From contig NZ_CP122458.1 of assembly GCF_032598905.1 (NCBI RefSeq), positions 8,271,001 through 8,335,000 on the forward strand: 64,000 nt of DNA. The letters run 5' to 3'. Positions 1-8,332 of the stretch are shown piece after piece. The notes under the pieces were generated by a model. That model was not told where the DNA came from, did no database searches, and saw only the letters and a program-made list of their open reading frames with translations. Positions within the stretch are counted from its first letter, which is position 1. Every line of letters starts with the position of its first letter. Both the position numbers and the translations under genes were made by a program. Origin of the DNA: Streptomyces sp. 11x1. GTDB lineage: Bacteria > Actinomycetota > Actinomycetes > Streptomycetales > Streptomycetaceae.

Positions 1-557
1 CCGGTACGGGCGTACGCGGTGCGGGGGCCGTACAGCGTGCCGTAGCGCAGCACCACACCCTCCAGGCCGCTGCCTGGGTCCGTCACCTGCCGTTCCAGCT
101 CGGCGACGGCCCGCACGGTCGAGGCCCAGCCGGGGTCGGGGGCGTCCACGTACAGGGGCGCGTCCTCGTCGAGGACCGGGTCCCCGGCCGGGGCGGCGGC
201 GAACGCGATGGACTGGGCGACGAAGCGGCGTGCGCCGACCGCGCGGGCCGCCTCGACCAGATGGGCGGTGCCCTCGGTGCGCAGCCGGGCGGTGAGGGCG
301 AAGGCCCCCGGCGGGTCGTCGCGCAGCAGCCGCAGCGCCGACATCTGGTGGACGACCACCTCGGGCCGGGCGGCCGACACCGCCGCCAGCACGGCCTCAC
401 GGTCCAGGGCGTCGGCGACCACCACCTCGTCCGCCTCCGGGACCCGGTCCCTCGACCTCTGCCGCACCAGTGCGCTCACCCGGTGGCCCCGCGCCCGCAA
501 CGCGCCCACCAGCGGACGGCCGACCACTCCGGTGGCCCCGGCGACAAGTACGTGCAT
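1..557 (-). CDS. NAD(P)-dependent epimerase/dehydratase-like SDR (3' end beyond the window)
   Basis: The N-terminal 185 residues of an extended short-chain dehydrogenase/reductase are visible. The protein opens MHVLVAGATGVVGRP, a Rossmann GxxGxxG nucleotide loop at residues 7-13. It later shows VRRFVAQSIAF-like core sequence and a YGTLYGP segment near residue 180, which in this family follows the substrate strand. The ATG at 557 lies 3 bases after the stop of the upstream gene, so it is the last visible member of the minus-strand aminohydroxybenzoate/ketosynthase operon. It could reduce or isomerise a product of that pathway, but the substrate cannot be read from sequence. The catalytic YxxxK lies in or beyond the missing part and was not verified. 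Confidence 0.8.
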   Translation of the reverse strand, partial: MHVLVAGATGVVGRPLVGALRARGHRVSALVRQRSRDRVPEADEVVVADALDREAVLAAVSAARPEVVVHQMSALRLLRDDPPGAFALTARLRTEGTAHLVEAARAVGARRFVAQSIAFAAAPAGDPVLDEDAPLYVDAPDPGWASTVRAVAELERQVTDPGSGLEGVVLRYGTLYGPRTAYART

Positions 558-560
558 GCC

Positions 561-1139
561 TCAGCCCTCCGAACCCGGTGCGACGGGAGCGGCGGGGACG
601 CGCATCAGCAGACGGCACGCCGGGTCGCCGTTCCGCAGACAGCTCTCGGCCCTGTTCTCCGTGAGGGTCACGCCGAGCCCCTCGGACCAGCCGGCGTGGA
701 CGGCGGTGCACGGGCAGCGGTAGCCCTCCAGGGAACCGGCCATCCGGACCATGGTGATCGCGAAGTTCCGCTTCAGCGTCAGCACGATCAGGTCGTCGTC
801 CTCGACCTCGGTGGCGGCGTTGCGCAGCTCCGGCGGGAACATCCGGTCGCCGCAGTCGTCGTAGCGACGGCGCAGCTCCTCCAGGTCCTTGCGGACGTCA
901 CCGGTCTCGGGGAGCGGCCCGTACAGCCGGGCGACCCGTTGCCCGACGTGCAGGGCGACCTTCCCCATCGCCTCCGCGTTGATCTCGTTCGCGGCCTCCT
1001 GCCCGAACCGCGCGGCCACGCCCTGGTACCAGTTGGCGTCGTGCTGCCACCACAGCCGGTACGCCTCGCTCGCGCGGGCGCGGTGGTTGACTCCGTCGCC
1101 ACCGGCCGCGCCCTGGGTCGCTGTCGTCGTCGTGCTCAT
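561..1139 (-). CDS. Small Cys-containing protein of the biosynthetic operon (DUF6125 / ATC-hydrolase-like)
   Basis: A 192-residue soluble protein without signal peptide. The start ATG at 1139 overlaps the stop of the preceding AMP ligase (ATGA), which fixes the start. An aromatic N-terminal segment (AYRLWWQHDANWYQ) and a C-terminal half with spaced cysteines (YRCPC at about residue 147, then ESC and GDPAC) resemble the DUF6125 group, loosely related to L-2-amino-thiazoline-4-carboxylate hydrolase-like proteins. That assignment is from memory of the family pattern and is uncertain. The tight coupling to the ligase and to the SDR 3 bp downstream suggests it acts on an intermediate of the same pathway. 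No catalytic role is claimed. Confidence 0.6.
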   Translation of the reverse strand: MSTTTTATQGAAGGDGVNHRARASEAYRLWWQHDANWYQGVAARFGQEAANEINAEAMGKVALHVGQRVARLYGPLPETGDVRKDLEELRRRYDDCGDRMFPPELRNAATEVEDDDLIVLTLKRNFAITMVRMAGSLEGYRCPCTAVHAGWSEGLGVTLTENRAESCLRNGDPACRLLMRVPAAPVAPGSEG

Positions 1140-2827
1140 GCGTGCTGCTCCTCGGTGGCGACGGTGTCGGCCATGTCGGCGGCGAACCGGTCGCGCATCA
1201 CTCGTTTGAGAACCTTGCCGGTGGCCCCCTTGGCCACGTCGTCGGGCTTCATGCGCAGGGCCCGGGACACGGGCGGGAAACCGGCCTCCGTCAGCACGGA
1301 GTTGACGCGCCCGGTCCACTCCTCGTCACCGGTCTCGCCCTTCTCCTCGGCCGGCTGGAGCAGCACGTATGCCTCGGCCTCCCCGTCGCCGTCCCAGTCC
1401 GCGCGGACGCCGTCCGGGGCCACCGCGACCACCGTGCAGTCGGCGAGGCCCGGCAGCTCGGCCAGGAGGAGTTCCTCGGTGCGGGTGCTGAAGACGATCC
1501 CCGCGCGGGTGCGGATGGCGTCCGGGGCCCGGTCGAGGTGGTAGAAGTTGCCCGCCTCGTCCTGGCGGGCGAGGTCGCCGGTGAGCCAGTAGCCGCCGAG
1601 CCGCATCCGGTTCCAGGTGAGCGAATCGTTCCAGTAACCGGGTGTGAGGGTGGGCGACTTGAGGCCCAGGCGGCCGATCTGCCCGGGTGGCAGCGGGGTG
1701 CCGTCCTCGGCCAGGACCGCGGCCTCGGCGAAGCTGATCGGCTTGCCGACGCAGCGGGAGTAGGCGGAGGTGTCCTTGGTGTGCCGGTTGTGGAAGACGG
1801 AGTAGCCGGCCTCCGACGAACCGAGCCCGTCCACGAAGACCGAGCCCTCGACCCGGGCACGGCTCAGGTCGCGACGGATCTCGATCCGGCTCCCGTGCCG
1901 GACGAGCGCCCGGATGTGCGCCTCGTGCGCCGCGTCCCCGGTGTTGAACCACACCTGCACGCTGGAAAGATCACGTGCCGTCAGATCCTCCGCCGCCATC
2001 TCGCCGAAGGTCCCGGCGAAGGCCAGCACGGTCGTCGGCCGGAACTCCTCGATCGCGTCGAGGACGTCCGTTCCCCGCTGGCTGGAGAGCAGCCTGATGT
2101 CCGTGCGCAGCAGCAGGCAGTACAACAGCGTTGCCACCATCGCGTTGTGCGCGCCCGGCAGCCCCACCAGCGTGCGTTCCATGTCGGCGCCGGTCGAGAA
2201 CCGCAGCCGGTGCAACTGCGCGTACATCAATGTCCGGTGGGTGTGCGGCACCCCCTTCGGCAGACCGGTCGTGCCGGAGGAGTGGGAGATCAGCACGGGG
2301 TCGGTGGGGTCGTGCCGGTACGGGTACGCCTGCGGCAGCGATGCGCGGTGCTCCGGCCGGATGTCGTCGGCGGTCACTCGGAAGCCGAGGGCCGACTCGT
2401 CCCCGGCCGGCACCTCCCGGTGCGCCTCGTCCGTGAAGGCGCCCACCGCTCCCTGGCGCCGGATGTACTCCCGGGCGATCTCCGGCGACAGGTTGCCGTT
2501 GACGAACGACGGGATCGCGCCGAGCGAGGTCAGCGCCAGGAAGTTCACCGCGAACTCGGCGGCCGAGAAGGAATGGACGGCCACCGGGTCGCGGGGGCGT
2601 ACACCGTGGGCCGCGTACCAGCCCGCGTAGGTCTCCACCACCTCGTACAACTGCCCGAGTGTCAGCACCTCGGGCCGGCTGCCGTCCGGTGCGCGCCAGG
2701 TGCCGTCGGTGCGCAACACCGGCTCGTCGAGCGGGCGTTCGTACGCCCGCAGCCGGTGCAGGACGTTGCCGGCGCCGAGTTCCGTGTCGGAGCAGATCCG
2801 CGCCCGCTCCTGCCTACTGATGAGCAT
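1136..2827 (-). CDS. AMP-dependent acyl-CoA/acyl-ACP synthetase
   Basis: A 563-residue member of the ANL adenylating superfamily. The ATP-binding core SHSSGTTGLPKG (A3) is near residue 184, the DGLGSSEAGY segment (A5-like) near 334, YWLTGDL (A7) near 418, and the C-terminal KGATGKVLKR carries the catalytic lysine motif (A10). It should activate a carboxylic acid as the acyl-adenylate and pass it to CoA or a carrier protein. In this operon the two ACPs are the obvious acceptors. Its 5' end overlaps the ketosynthase-like gene by 14 bp and its 3' end overlaps the next gene by 4 bp, so translation is coupled. It is the second ligase of the operon and is longer and only distantly similar to the one at 5717-7135, which implies a different acid substrate. 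Confidence 0.85.
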   Translation of the reverse strand: MLISRQERARICSDTELGAGNVLHRLRAYERPLDEPVLRTDGTWRAPDGSRPEVLTLGQLYEVVETYAGWYAAHGVRPRDPVAVHSFSAAEFAVNFLALTSLGAIPSFVNGNLSPEIAREYIRRQGAVGAFTDEAHREVPAGDESALGFRVTADDIRPEHRASLPQAYPYRHDPTDPVLISHSSGTTGLPKGVPHTHRTLMYAQLHRLRFSTGADMERTLVGLPGAHNAMVATLLYCLLLRTDIRLLSSQRGTDVLDAIEEFRPTTVLAFAGTFGEMAAEDLTARDLSSVQVWFNTGDAAHEAHIRALVRHGSRIEIRRDLSRARVEGSVFVDGLGSSEAGYSVFHNRHTKDTSAYSRCVGKPISFAEAAVLAEDGTPLPPGQIGRLGLKSPTLTPGYWNDSLTWNRMRLGGYWLTGDLARQDEAGNFYHLDRAPDAIRTRAGIVFSTRTEELLLAELPGLADCTVVAVAPDGVRADWDGDGEAEAYVLLQPAEEKGETGDEEWTGRVNSVLTEAGFPPVSRALRMKPDDVAKGATGKVLKRVMRDRFAADMADTVATEEQHA

Positions 2828-3662
2828 GGGTCTCCGTCTCGTCTCGATCGCCGTCCCGCAGGAGATGACGGTGGGCGTCGGCCAGGTCGAACAGGCCTTG
2901 CACGCTGCCGGTGTGCGGAGCCGCCGCCGAGCTCTCCCCGGCGTACGTCTCCGTCGGCACGGTGGTGATGGGGGTGCCGGAACCGGGGCGGCCGAGCAGG
3001 ACGGCCGCGGCCACGGCCGCAGAGGCGGGCAGGTCCGGGACCGGGCGGCCGTGGTCCGCGGACAGCTCCCGGTGCACGGCGGCCCATCGCTCGCCGCCGC
3101 CCAGTTCCACGCCCACCACCAGGACCCGGTCCAGCTCCGGGTCCTCCAGGAGGAGGTCGGCCATCGCCAGCAGCTCGGTCACCGGGTCGTCGAGCGTGGA
3201 CAGGCTGAACATCTGCCCGGTGATCCCGAACTCCCGGCTGAGGTGCCCCAGCACGGAGTTGGCGGTGGCCTGCATGAACAGCAGCGGGTTGTGCACCCGG
3301 CCCGAGACCACTCGTCGGCTCGCCAGATCGGCCGTGGTGGTGTCGCCCATCAGGCTCGCCAGCGCGACGGCCGTACGGGAGCCCTCCCCGCTCTCGGCCT
3401 CGCCCGAGCGGGAGGTGCCCCCACGGGGACGTGCGGTCAGGCACCGCGCGGCGACCTCGTACACCAGCGGGCTGAACGCCGACTCCACGAACCCGGGCAG
3501 GCGCGGCAGCGGGATGTCGCCGTCCCGCCCGGTCCCATGGGTCGCGGTGGCGGCGGCCAGGACCCCGAGCGCCGGACGCGACGCCGTCACGCCGGTCGCC
3601 GGGGTCTCGGTCCGGTCGGCAGCCCGGGTCTCGGCTTTCCTTTCCAGGTCCGTCTCCGTCAC
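2814..3662 (-). CDS. Stand-alone ketosynthase-like (Ketoacyl-synt_2 type) partner protein
   Basis: A 282-residue protein starting at GTG 3662, whose GTGA overlaps the stop of the ketosynthase gene. It has thiolase-fold features (SPLVYEVAARCL, LLFMQATANSVLGHL, LDRVLVVGVELGGG) but lacks the His-containing second half of a full ketosynthase. It has no TACxS nucleophile motif, because a Gln-Ala-Thr-Ala stretch occupies that site. Proteins of this kind (beta-ketoacyl synthase N-terminal-like, single domain) occur beside true ketosynthases in aryl polyene and related type II systems and are thought to act as a chain-length or structural partner. The gene order KS then KS-like supports a heterodimer. 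About 50 N-terminal residues are low-complexity linker. Confidence 0.7.
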   Translation of the reverse strand: MTETDLERKAETRAADRTETPATGVTASRPALGVLAAATATHGTGRDGDIPLPRLPGFVESAFSPLVYEVAARCLTARPRGGTSRSGEAESGEGSRTAVALASLMGDTTTADLASRRVVSGRVHNPLLFMQATANSVLGHLSREFGITGQMFSLSTLDDPVTELLAMADLLLEDPELDRVLVVGVELGGGERWAAVHRELSADHGRPVPDLPASAAVAAAVLLGRPGSGTPITTVPTETYAGESSAAAPHTGSVQGLFDLADAHRHLLRDGDRDETETHAHQ

Positions 3663-5047
3663 GGTCGCTCCAGGACGAGTGCGGTGTTGGCGCCCCCGAA
3701 GGCGGCGTTGATGGTGAGGGCGCGGCGGAGGTCGGCCGGGCGGGGGCTGTTCGGGACGTAGTCCAGATCGCACTCCGGGTCCGGCCGCGTGAAGTTGGCG
3801 GTCGGCGGCAGTACGCCCTCCGTCAGGGCCAGCATCGTGATCACGAACTCCACGACTCCGGCGGCCTCCAGGAGATGGCCCGTGGTGCTCTTGGTGGAGC
3901 TGACCGGGATCGACTCGGCCCGCTTCCCGAGGGCGGCGCGCAGCCCCCGGGTCTCGGCGCCGTCGTTGTACTTGGTCCCGGTGCCGTGGGCGTTGACATA
4001 GCCGAGGCTCGCCCCGTCGGGGTCCCCGGCCAGCCGCAGGGCCTGGCGGGTCGCGAGGGCCAGGCCGACGCCGTCCGGGTGCGGCTGGGCGATGTGGTGG
4101 GCGTCGGTCGCCGCGCCCCAGCCGGCCACGCTCGCGAGCGGCCGTGCCCCGCGCCGCCGCGCGTGCTCGGCGGACTCCAGCACGACCGCCGCGACCCCGT
4201 CGCCGAGCAGCAGTCCCGTGCGGTCGGCGCTGAACGGCCGCACCGTGCCGTCGCGCGACAACGCCCGCCCCGAGTCGAACTTCCCGAACGTCTCCTCCTC
4301 CACCAGATAGCCCCCGGCGCACACCGCCACGTCGACCCGCCCGCCGACGATCAGCCGGCAGGCGTGGATGATCGCGGCGGCGGAGGCCACACAGGCGTTG
4401 GTGAAAGTGAGCCGGGGCCCGGTCAGCCCGAGGCCTCCGGCCAGGGACTCGGCGAGATGCGCGGGCACGGCGTCCGCGAGCCGGGCCGCCGCCGCATCGG
4501 CCGACGCCACGGCGAGCCCCGCCGCCCCGACGGCTCCGGCTCCGGGGTGGCCGTGCCCCGCCTCGGTGCCGGTGAACCCGGGGGCTCGGGTCGAGTCCCG
4601 GCCCGTACCGGTGAACCCGGGGGCCCGGATCGCGTCTCGGGCCGACTCGGTGCCGTCGTTCTCGTCGGCCCCCGCTGCCGCAGCCCCCGCTGCCGCCGTC
4701 TCCCGCCAGTACCGCGTGATGCTCGTGCAGTCGCCCGCGATGCCCAGCAGGACCGCCGCCTCGGTGCCCCTCGGGAGGCCCGCCATGTCGAGGGCCTCCG
4801 CGCCGCATCGGGCGAGGGCGGGACGCAGCGCCCAGTGCTCCGTCCCGTCATGACCGTCGGGGGCGGCGCCGGCCATCGAGGTGCGATAGGGGCCGGTGTC
4901 GAACCGGGTGGTGGGGGCGAAGGAGGGGACACCCGCGAAGACACCGCGCCGCAAGGCGTCCGGCCCCGCGCCGAAGGCGGTGCGCACGCCGAACCCGGTC
5001 ACCGTCACCTCACCGGCCAACGCGCTCACCCCCGTCCGCCGCCTCAT
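3659..5047 (-). CDS. FabF/type II PKS beta-ketoacyl synthase (KS) with a repeat-containing insertion
   Basis: The 462-residue condensing enzyme has the complete Cys-His-His triad: nucleophile in FTNACVASAAA (about residue 221), first His in NAHGTGTKYND, second His in STKSTTGHLLEAAG, and the terminal NAAFGGANT. It would elongate acyl groups held on the adjacent ACPs. Residues about 115-165 form a Gly/Ala/Thr-rich insertion containing a near-perfect repeat (RAPGFTGTGRDST then RAPGFTGTEAG), which is absent from ordinary FabF. An ATG at 5047 gives a 38-bp overlap with the ACP gene. A GTG at about 5029 would start at the usual conserved V-S-x-x-x-GEVTVTG region and cannot be excluded. The product is probably a short polyketide chain built on an aryl or acyl starter. 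Confidence 0.85.
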   Translation of the reverse strand: MRRRTGVSALAGEVTVTGFGVRTAFGAGPDALRRGVFAGVPSFAPTTRFDTGPYRTSMAGAAPDGHDGTEHWALRPALARCGAEALDMAGLPRGTEAAVLLGIAGDCTSITRYWRETAAAGAAAAGADENDGTESARDAIRAPGFTGTGRDSTRAPGFTGTEAGHGHPGAGAVGAAGLAVASADAAAARLADAVPAHLAESLAGGLGLTGPRLTFTNACVASAAAIIHACRLIVGGRVDVAVCAGGYLVEEETFGKFDSGRALSRDGTVRPFSADRTGLLLGDGVAAVVLESAEHARRRGARPLASVAGWGAATDAHHIAQPHPDGVGLALATRQALRLAGDPDGASLGYVNAHGTGTKYNDGAETRGLRAALGKRAESIPVSSTKSTTGHLLEAAGVVEFVITMLALTEGVLPPTANFTRPDPECDLDYVPNSPRPADLRRALTINAAFGGANTALVLERP

Positions 5048-5360
5048 GCGTTCCCGCCGCGCCCAGGAACTCCGTGAGCCGCCGGAGCGAGGTCAGGTCG
5101 GAGATGTCCTCGTCGCCGGGCTCCACGACCAGGCCGTACCGCTCCTCCACCACATGCAGCAGCCACACCAACCCCAGCGAGTCCAGGACCAGTTCGGCGT
5201 CCTCGTCGAGATCGTCCGGGACGCCGGGGAAGATCTTGCGGTCGGACAGCAGCTCCCGGACGAGACCGGTGGTGAGGACGGCCGGGGCGCCGGCGGCCGA
5301 CGGGGACGCGCCCCGCGCGGCCGCTTCCGTGACGGACGACGTCGAGGTCTCCGCGTTCAT
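5010..5360 (-). CDS. Acyl carrier protein (first of two)
   Basis: A 116-residue ACP with the phosphopantetheine attachment serine in LVLDSLGLVWLL (about residue 61). The C-terminal helices have the acidic character of an ACP. The first 25 residues are Ala/Ser-rich and probably disordered, which makes the protein longer than a typical 80-90 residue ACP. Its ATG overlaps the stop of the upstream ACP gene by 4 bp and its 3' end runs into the ketosynthase gene. Having two unequal ACPs next to two ligases suggests that one carries the activated starter acid and the other the extender or growing chain. Confidence 0.85.
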   Translation of the reverse strand: MNAETSTSSVTEAAARGASPSAAGAPAVLTTGLVRELLSDRKIFPGVPDDLDEDAELVLDSLGLVWLLHVVEERYGLVVEPGDEDISDLTSLRRLTEFLGAAGTHEAADGGERVGR

Positions 5361-5632
5361 GCCTTCGCCCCGCGCCCGACGACCTCGGCGACGAGCCCGC
5401 CGAGGGTCAGCGAGGCCAGCGGCTCGATGTCGGCGTCCGGGATCTCCACGCCGAACCGCGATTCCAGCCGCAACGTCAGCTCGATGAGACTCAGGGAGTC
5501 CAGCTCAAGACCGCCGACGGTCACCGGGCTCTCGTCGGTGATGCCGTCCCGGCTCAGCAGGATGTTCATCTCGTCGATGACCGTGGTCAGGACGAACTCG
5601 CGGATCTCGTTGTCCAGGGTGGACGTGCTCAT
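5357..5632 (-). CDS. Acyl carrier protein (second of two)
   Basis: A 91-residue ACP with the attachment serine in LELDSLSLIELTLRLE and the typical four-helix pattern ending LASLTLGGLVAEVV. Two candidate ATGs exist, at 5641 and 5632. The only GGAG lies directly against the first ATG but 9 bases before the second, so the start at 5632 (MSTSTLD) is preferred. It is the first gene of the ACP-ACP-KS block and lies 84 bp downstream of the aryl ligase gene. The partner ACP (5010-5360) overlaps it by ATGA. Confidence 0.85.
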   Translation of the reverse strand: MSTSTLDNEIREFVLTTVIDEMNILLSRDGITDESPVTVGGLELDSLSLIELTLRLESRFGVEIPDADIEPLASLTLGGLVAEVVGRGAKA

Positions 5633-5716
5633 GATCGCCATCTCCAGGGGGAATGTCGTGAGAAGGTCGTGCGAAAACTCATCGGGGCCGTTCGCCCGGG
5701 GCTGTCTGCCGAGCCG

Positions 5717-7135
5717 TCACGCGCCGCCGCTCGCCGCCGCCTGGAGCGTCGCAGCCCGGCGGACCAGCTTCCCGTTCGACGTGCGGGGCAGGTCCTCCAG
5801 CAGCCGGATCACCCGGGGCAGCTTGTAGTCGGCCAGCCGCTCCCGGCACCAGCGCAGCAGCTCCTCCACCGACGGACTCCCGGCCCCGGCGGCGAGGGCC
5901 ACGTACGCCTCGGTGACGTCCTCGTGGACCAGGACCGCCTGCTCGACGGCCGGGTGCGCGCGCAGCACGTGCTCGACCTCGGTGAGGTCGACCTTGAGGC
6001 CGCCGATGACGACGAGGGAGTCGGCGCGTCCGCCCACGGTGACCGTCCCGTCGGCGCCGACCGCCGCCCGGTCACGGGTGTGCAGCCAGCCGTCGGTGTA
6101 CTGGGTGCCGCCGGAGTCGAAGAGGTACGGCGACTCGGCGAGCGCGACGTCCAGTTCGCCCTTGTGCGCGCGGACCACCACTCCCGGCGCGGGCCGGCCC
6201 ACGGAGGGGCGCAGCGTGCCGCCGACGTCGATGGCGACGATGCCGGTCTCGGTGGTGCCGTAGGCCTCACCGACCATGACGCCGTACCGTTCGGCGAACC
6301 GCGCGGCGACCTCGGGAGGCATCAGCTCGCCGCCGGAGACGGCGGTCCGCAGCGTGGGCAGCGCGGGCGGATCGAGGGCGGACGCGAGCAGTTCGTAGTG
6401 CATCGGCACCCCGAACAGGGCGGTGATCCGGTGGTCGAGGGAGGTCCGCAGGATGTCGCGGGCCGAGACCCGGGGCGCGAAGACGACGGACACCCCGGCC
6501 GCCAGCGCGTGCAGCAGTCCGCCGACCAGCCCGAAGCTGTGCGCGGTGGAGCTGAGCAGCAGCAGCCGGTCGCCCTCGACCGGCATCCCGGCAACCGCCG
6601 CGAACGACTCCAGCTCGGCGGCGATCGACCCGGCACTCCGGCCGATCACCTTCGGCCGCCCGGTCGACCCCGAGCTGAACTGGACCAGCCGGTGCCCGCC
6701 GTCGGCCGCCCGCCCCGCCCTGCGGCACTCGGTGGCGACCTCGTACTCGGACCGGAAGCCGAACGCCGCCCGGACGTTGGCGCCGGCCCGGACCATGAAC
6801 TGCGGCCGGCAGACGGCGCACAGCGCGTCGACCTCGGCGGGCTTCAGCCGGAAGTCGAACAGCATCACCTGCGCGCCCAGCCGCCACAGCGCGAGCAGGA
6901 CCTCGACCTGGGTGAAACTGGGCGGGGTCCGCAGCCCCACCGTGCTGCCGGGGCCGATGTCGTAACCGGCGAAGACGGCGGCCTGCTTGGCCACCCGCTC
7001 CCGTAACTCCCCGCGGGTGACAGTCTCCCGCTGGTGCGTCAGATAGGGCAGACCGTCGTCCCGCGCGTCGAACAGCCGCTGGACCAGGGCACCCATCCCG
7101 TCCTCGTCGGCCGCGGCCGCCACGAGCTCGCCCAT
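5717..7135 (-). CDS. AMP-dependent aryl/acyl ligase of the aminohydroxybenzoate operon
   Basis: A 472-residue adenylating enzyme: FSSGSTGRPK (A3, about residue 153), EAYGTTET (A5), YTDGWLHTRD (A7) and LPRTSNGKLVRR (A10 with the catalytic Lys) are all present. It is separated by 6 bp from the dehydroquinate synthase-like gene. In manumycin-type pathways a ligase next to the GriI/GriH pair activates 3-amino-4-hydroxybenzoate and loads it on an ACP. The same role is inferred here from context. Substrate-pocket residues were not analysed, so the acid specificity remains open. The start at 7135 is an ATG (MGELVAAAADEDG). Confidence 0.85.
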   Translation of the reverse strand: MGELVAAAADEDGMGALVQRLFDARDDGLPYLTHQRETVTRGELRERVAKQAAVFAGYDIGPGSTVGLRTPPSFTQVEVLLALWRLGAQVMLFDFRLKPAEVDALCAVCRPQFMVRAGANVRAAFGFRSEYEVATECRRAGRAADGGHRLVQFSSGSTGRPKVIGRSAGSIAAELESFAAVAGMPVEGDRLLLLSSTAHSFGLVGGLLHALAAGVSVVFAPRVSARDILRTSLDHRITALFGVPMHYELLASALDPPALPTLRTAVSGGELMPPEVAARFAERYGVMVGEAYGTTETGIVAIDVGGTLRPSVGRPAPGVVVRAHKGELDVALAESPYLFDSGGTQYTDGWLHTRDRAAVGADGTVTVGGRADSLVVIGGLKVDLTEVEHVLRAHPAVEQAVLVHEDVTEAYVALAAGAGSPSVEELLRWCRERLADYKLPRVIRLLEDLPRTSNGKLVRRAATLQAAASGGA

Positions 7136-7141
7136 GGGGTC

Positions 7142-8332
7142 TCAGACCTCCTTGCAGAACTCGCCGATGGGCAGGCCCACATGGCGCTTGTCCTGGGCCA
7201 GATACCCGAGCAGCTCGTCGCCGGTCCGCAGCTCGGTGACGTTGAGGACCTTGCCGCCCGGCCCGAGGACCCGCACATGCCAGTCGTCCTGCACGGTCAG
7301 GCTCACCAGCCGCCCGTCCTCCGCGTGGGTGCGGATCTCCAGCAGCGGCCGGGACTCCAGCTTGGCCCGCCCGACCACCACGCGCCGGGTGCGGCCGTCG
7401 GCGCCGACCGCCAGCAGGGCGCTGCCGGAGCCGACCTCGCTGAGGTAGTTGGTGCGGTTGTCGGGGCCCAGCGTGTACGAGTGCAGGGCACCGGCGTTGA
7501 CCCGGAAGGGCCGGGTCGGCATGTACGGCAGCGGGTGGGTCTCGCTGCAGCAGAGCACGAACCCGGAGGAGTACGAGCCGACGAGGATGCCCTCGTCCTC
7601 CTCGAAGTGCGAGCAGGTGTCCACGCAGACCCGGTCGCCGAGCCCGACGTGCCGGATGCTCTCGACGGTGAGCGTGGACAGCTCCAGCTGCGGGGTGGTC
7701 GCCTCCAGCAGCCGGGCCAGCGCGAACACGTCGTCCGCGCTCCGGGGGGTGAACAGGATGCCGTCCGAACCGCGTTCGAGGACGTCGAAGACGATGGCCG
7801 CCTCCTCCAGGTCCCCGACGACGGTCACCAGCTTCCCCTCGGCCGACTCGGCCGCCGCGAGCACGATCTCCAGCGGGATCTTCGTCGGGTCGGCGAAGTG
7901 GATCACCGTGTACGGCAGTGCCATCGCGCCCACGCACGACAGCTGGAGGGTCCGGTCGTCCCGTACGTCGACGAAGCCGGCGACCGGGGTGCCGCTCGCG
8001 GCCCGGTTCTCGGCGGCGAGGGCGTCCAGCTCGTCCTGGGCGGTGAACTTCCGCAGCAGCAGGTCGACTCCGGCGCCGGTGGGGATCTTGTCCGCGGGCT
8101 TGGCGTCGGCCGCGGCCCTGGCCTCCTTGTCACCCTTGTCGGCGGGCTTCTTCGCGGGCACGGCGGCCGGCGCTCCGCCCGCCAGCACCCGGGTCACCGT
8201 CGGCGGCAGCGTCCCCAGCAGCTCGGCGTCGGCGGAGACCACCCCCGCCATCCGGGCGTGGACGGCCGCGTCCACCACCGCCTGGAGCTGCGGACGGGGG
8301 ACTTCACGGAGATCGATCCACGCGAACCTCAT
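7142..8332 (-). CDS. 3-dehydroquinate synthase II family enzyme (GriH-like aminohydroxybenzoate synthase)
   Basis: A 396-residue homologue of archaeal-type dehydroquinate synthase II (MJ1249/GriH family). It starts MRFAWIDLR and contains the family-typical blocks DGILFTPRSADDV, GDRVCVDTCSHFEEDEGILVGSYSSGF and PFRVNAGALHSYTL. In the GriI/GriH route the enzyme converts the C7 product of the aldolase into 3-amino-4-hydroxybenzoate. Its ATG at 8332 overlaps the aldolase stop (ATGA), so the two are made together. A lysine/alanine-rich segment at about residues 55-85 is an insertion relative to the conserved core. Function is assigned from family plus the paired aldolase. Another amino-aromatic or aminoshikimate-like product is possible. 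Confidence 0.85.
   Translation of the reverse strand: MRFAWIDLREVPRPQLQAVVDAAVHARMAGVVSADAELLGTLPPTVTRVLAGGAPAAVPAKKPADKGDKEARAAADAKPADKIPTGAGVDLLLRKFTAQDELDALAAENRAASGTPVAGFVDVRDDRTLQLSCVGAMALPYTVIHFADPTKIPLEIVLAAAESAEGKLVTVVGDLEEAAIVFDVLERGSDGILFTPRSADDVFALARLLEATTPQLELSTLTVESIRHVGLGDRVCVDTCSHFEEDEGILVGSYSSGFVLCCSETHPLPYMPTRPFRVNAGALHSYTLGPDNRTNYLSEVGSGSALLAVGADGRTRRVVVGRAKLESRPLLEIRTHAEDGRLVSLTVQDDWHVRVLGPGGKVLNVTELRTGDELLGYLAQDKRHVGLPIGEFCKEV

Noticed and set aside
1142..2968. Long open frames on the strand opposite genes (for example 1142-2968 plus, 16129-18819 plus, 26196-28046 minus, 57270-59849 minus)
   Set aside because: They are antisense shadows created by high GC at the third codon position. 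Their translations lack domains and lie over well-identified genes.
2814..3662. KS-like gene as a broken pseudogene of the ketosynthase
   Set aside because: Single-domain proteins of this length are a known partner type in related systems. The frame is intact and coupled to neighbours by a GTGA overlap.
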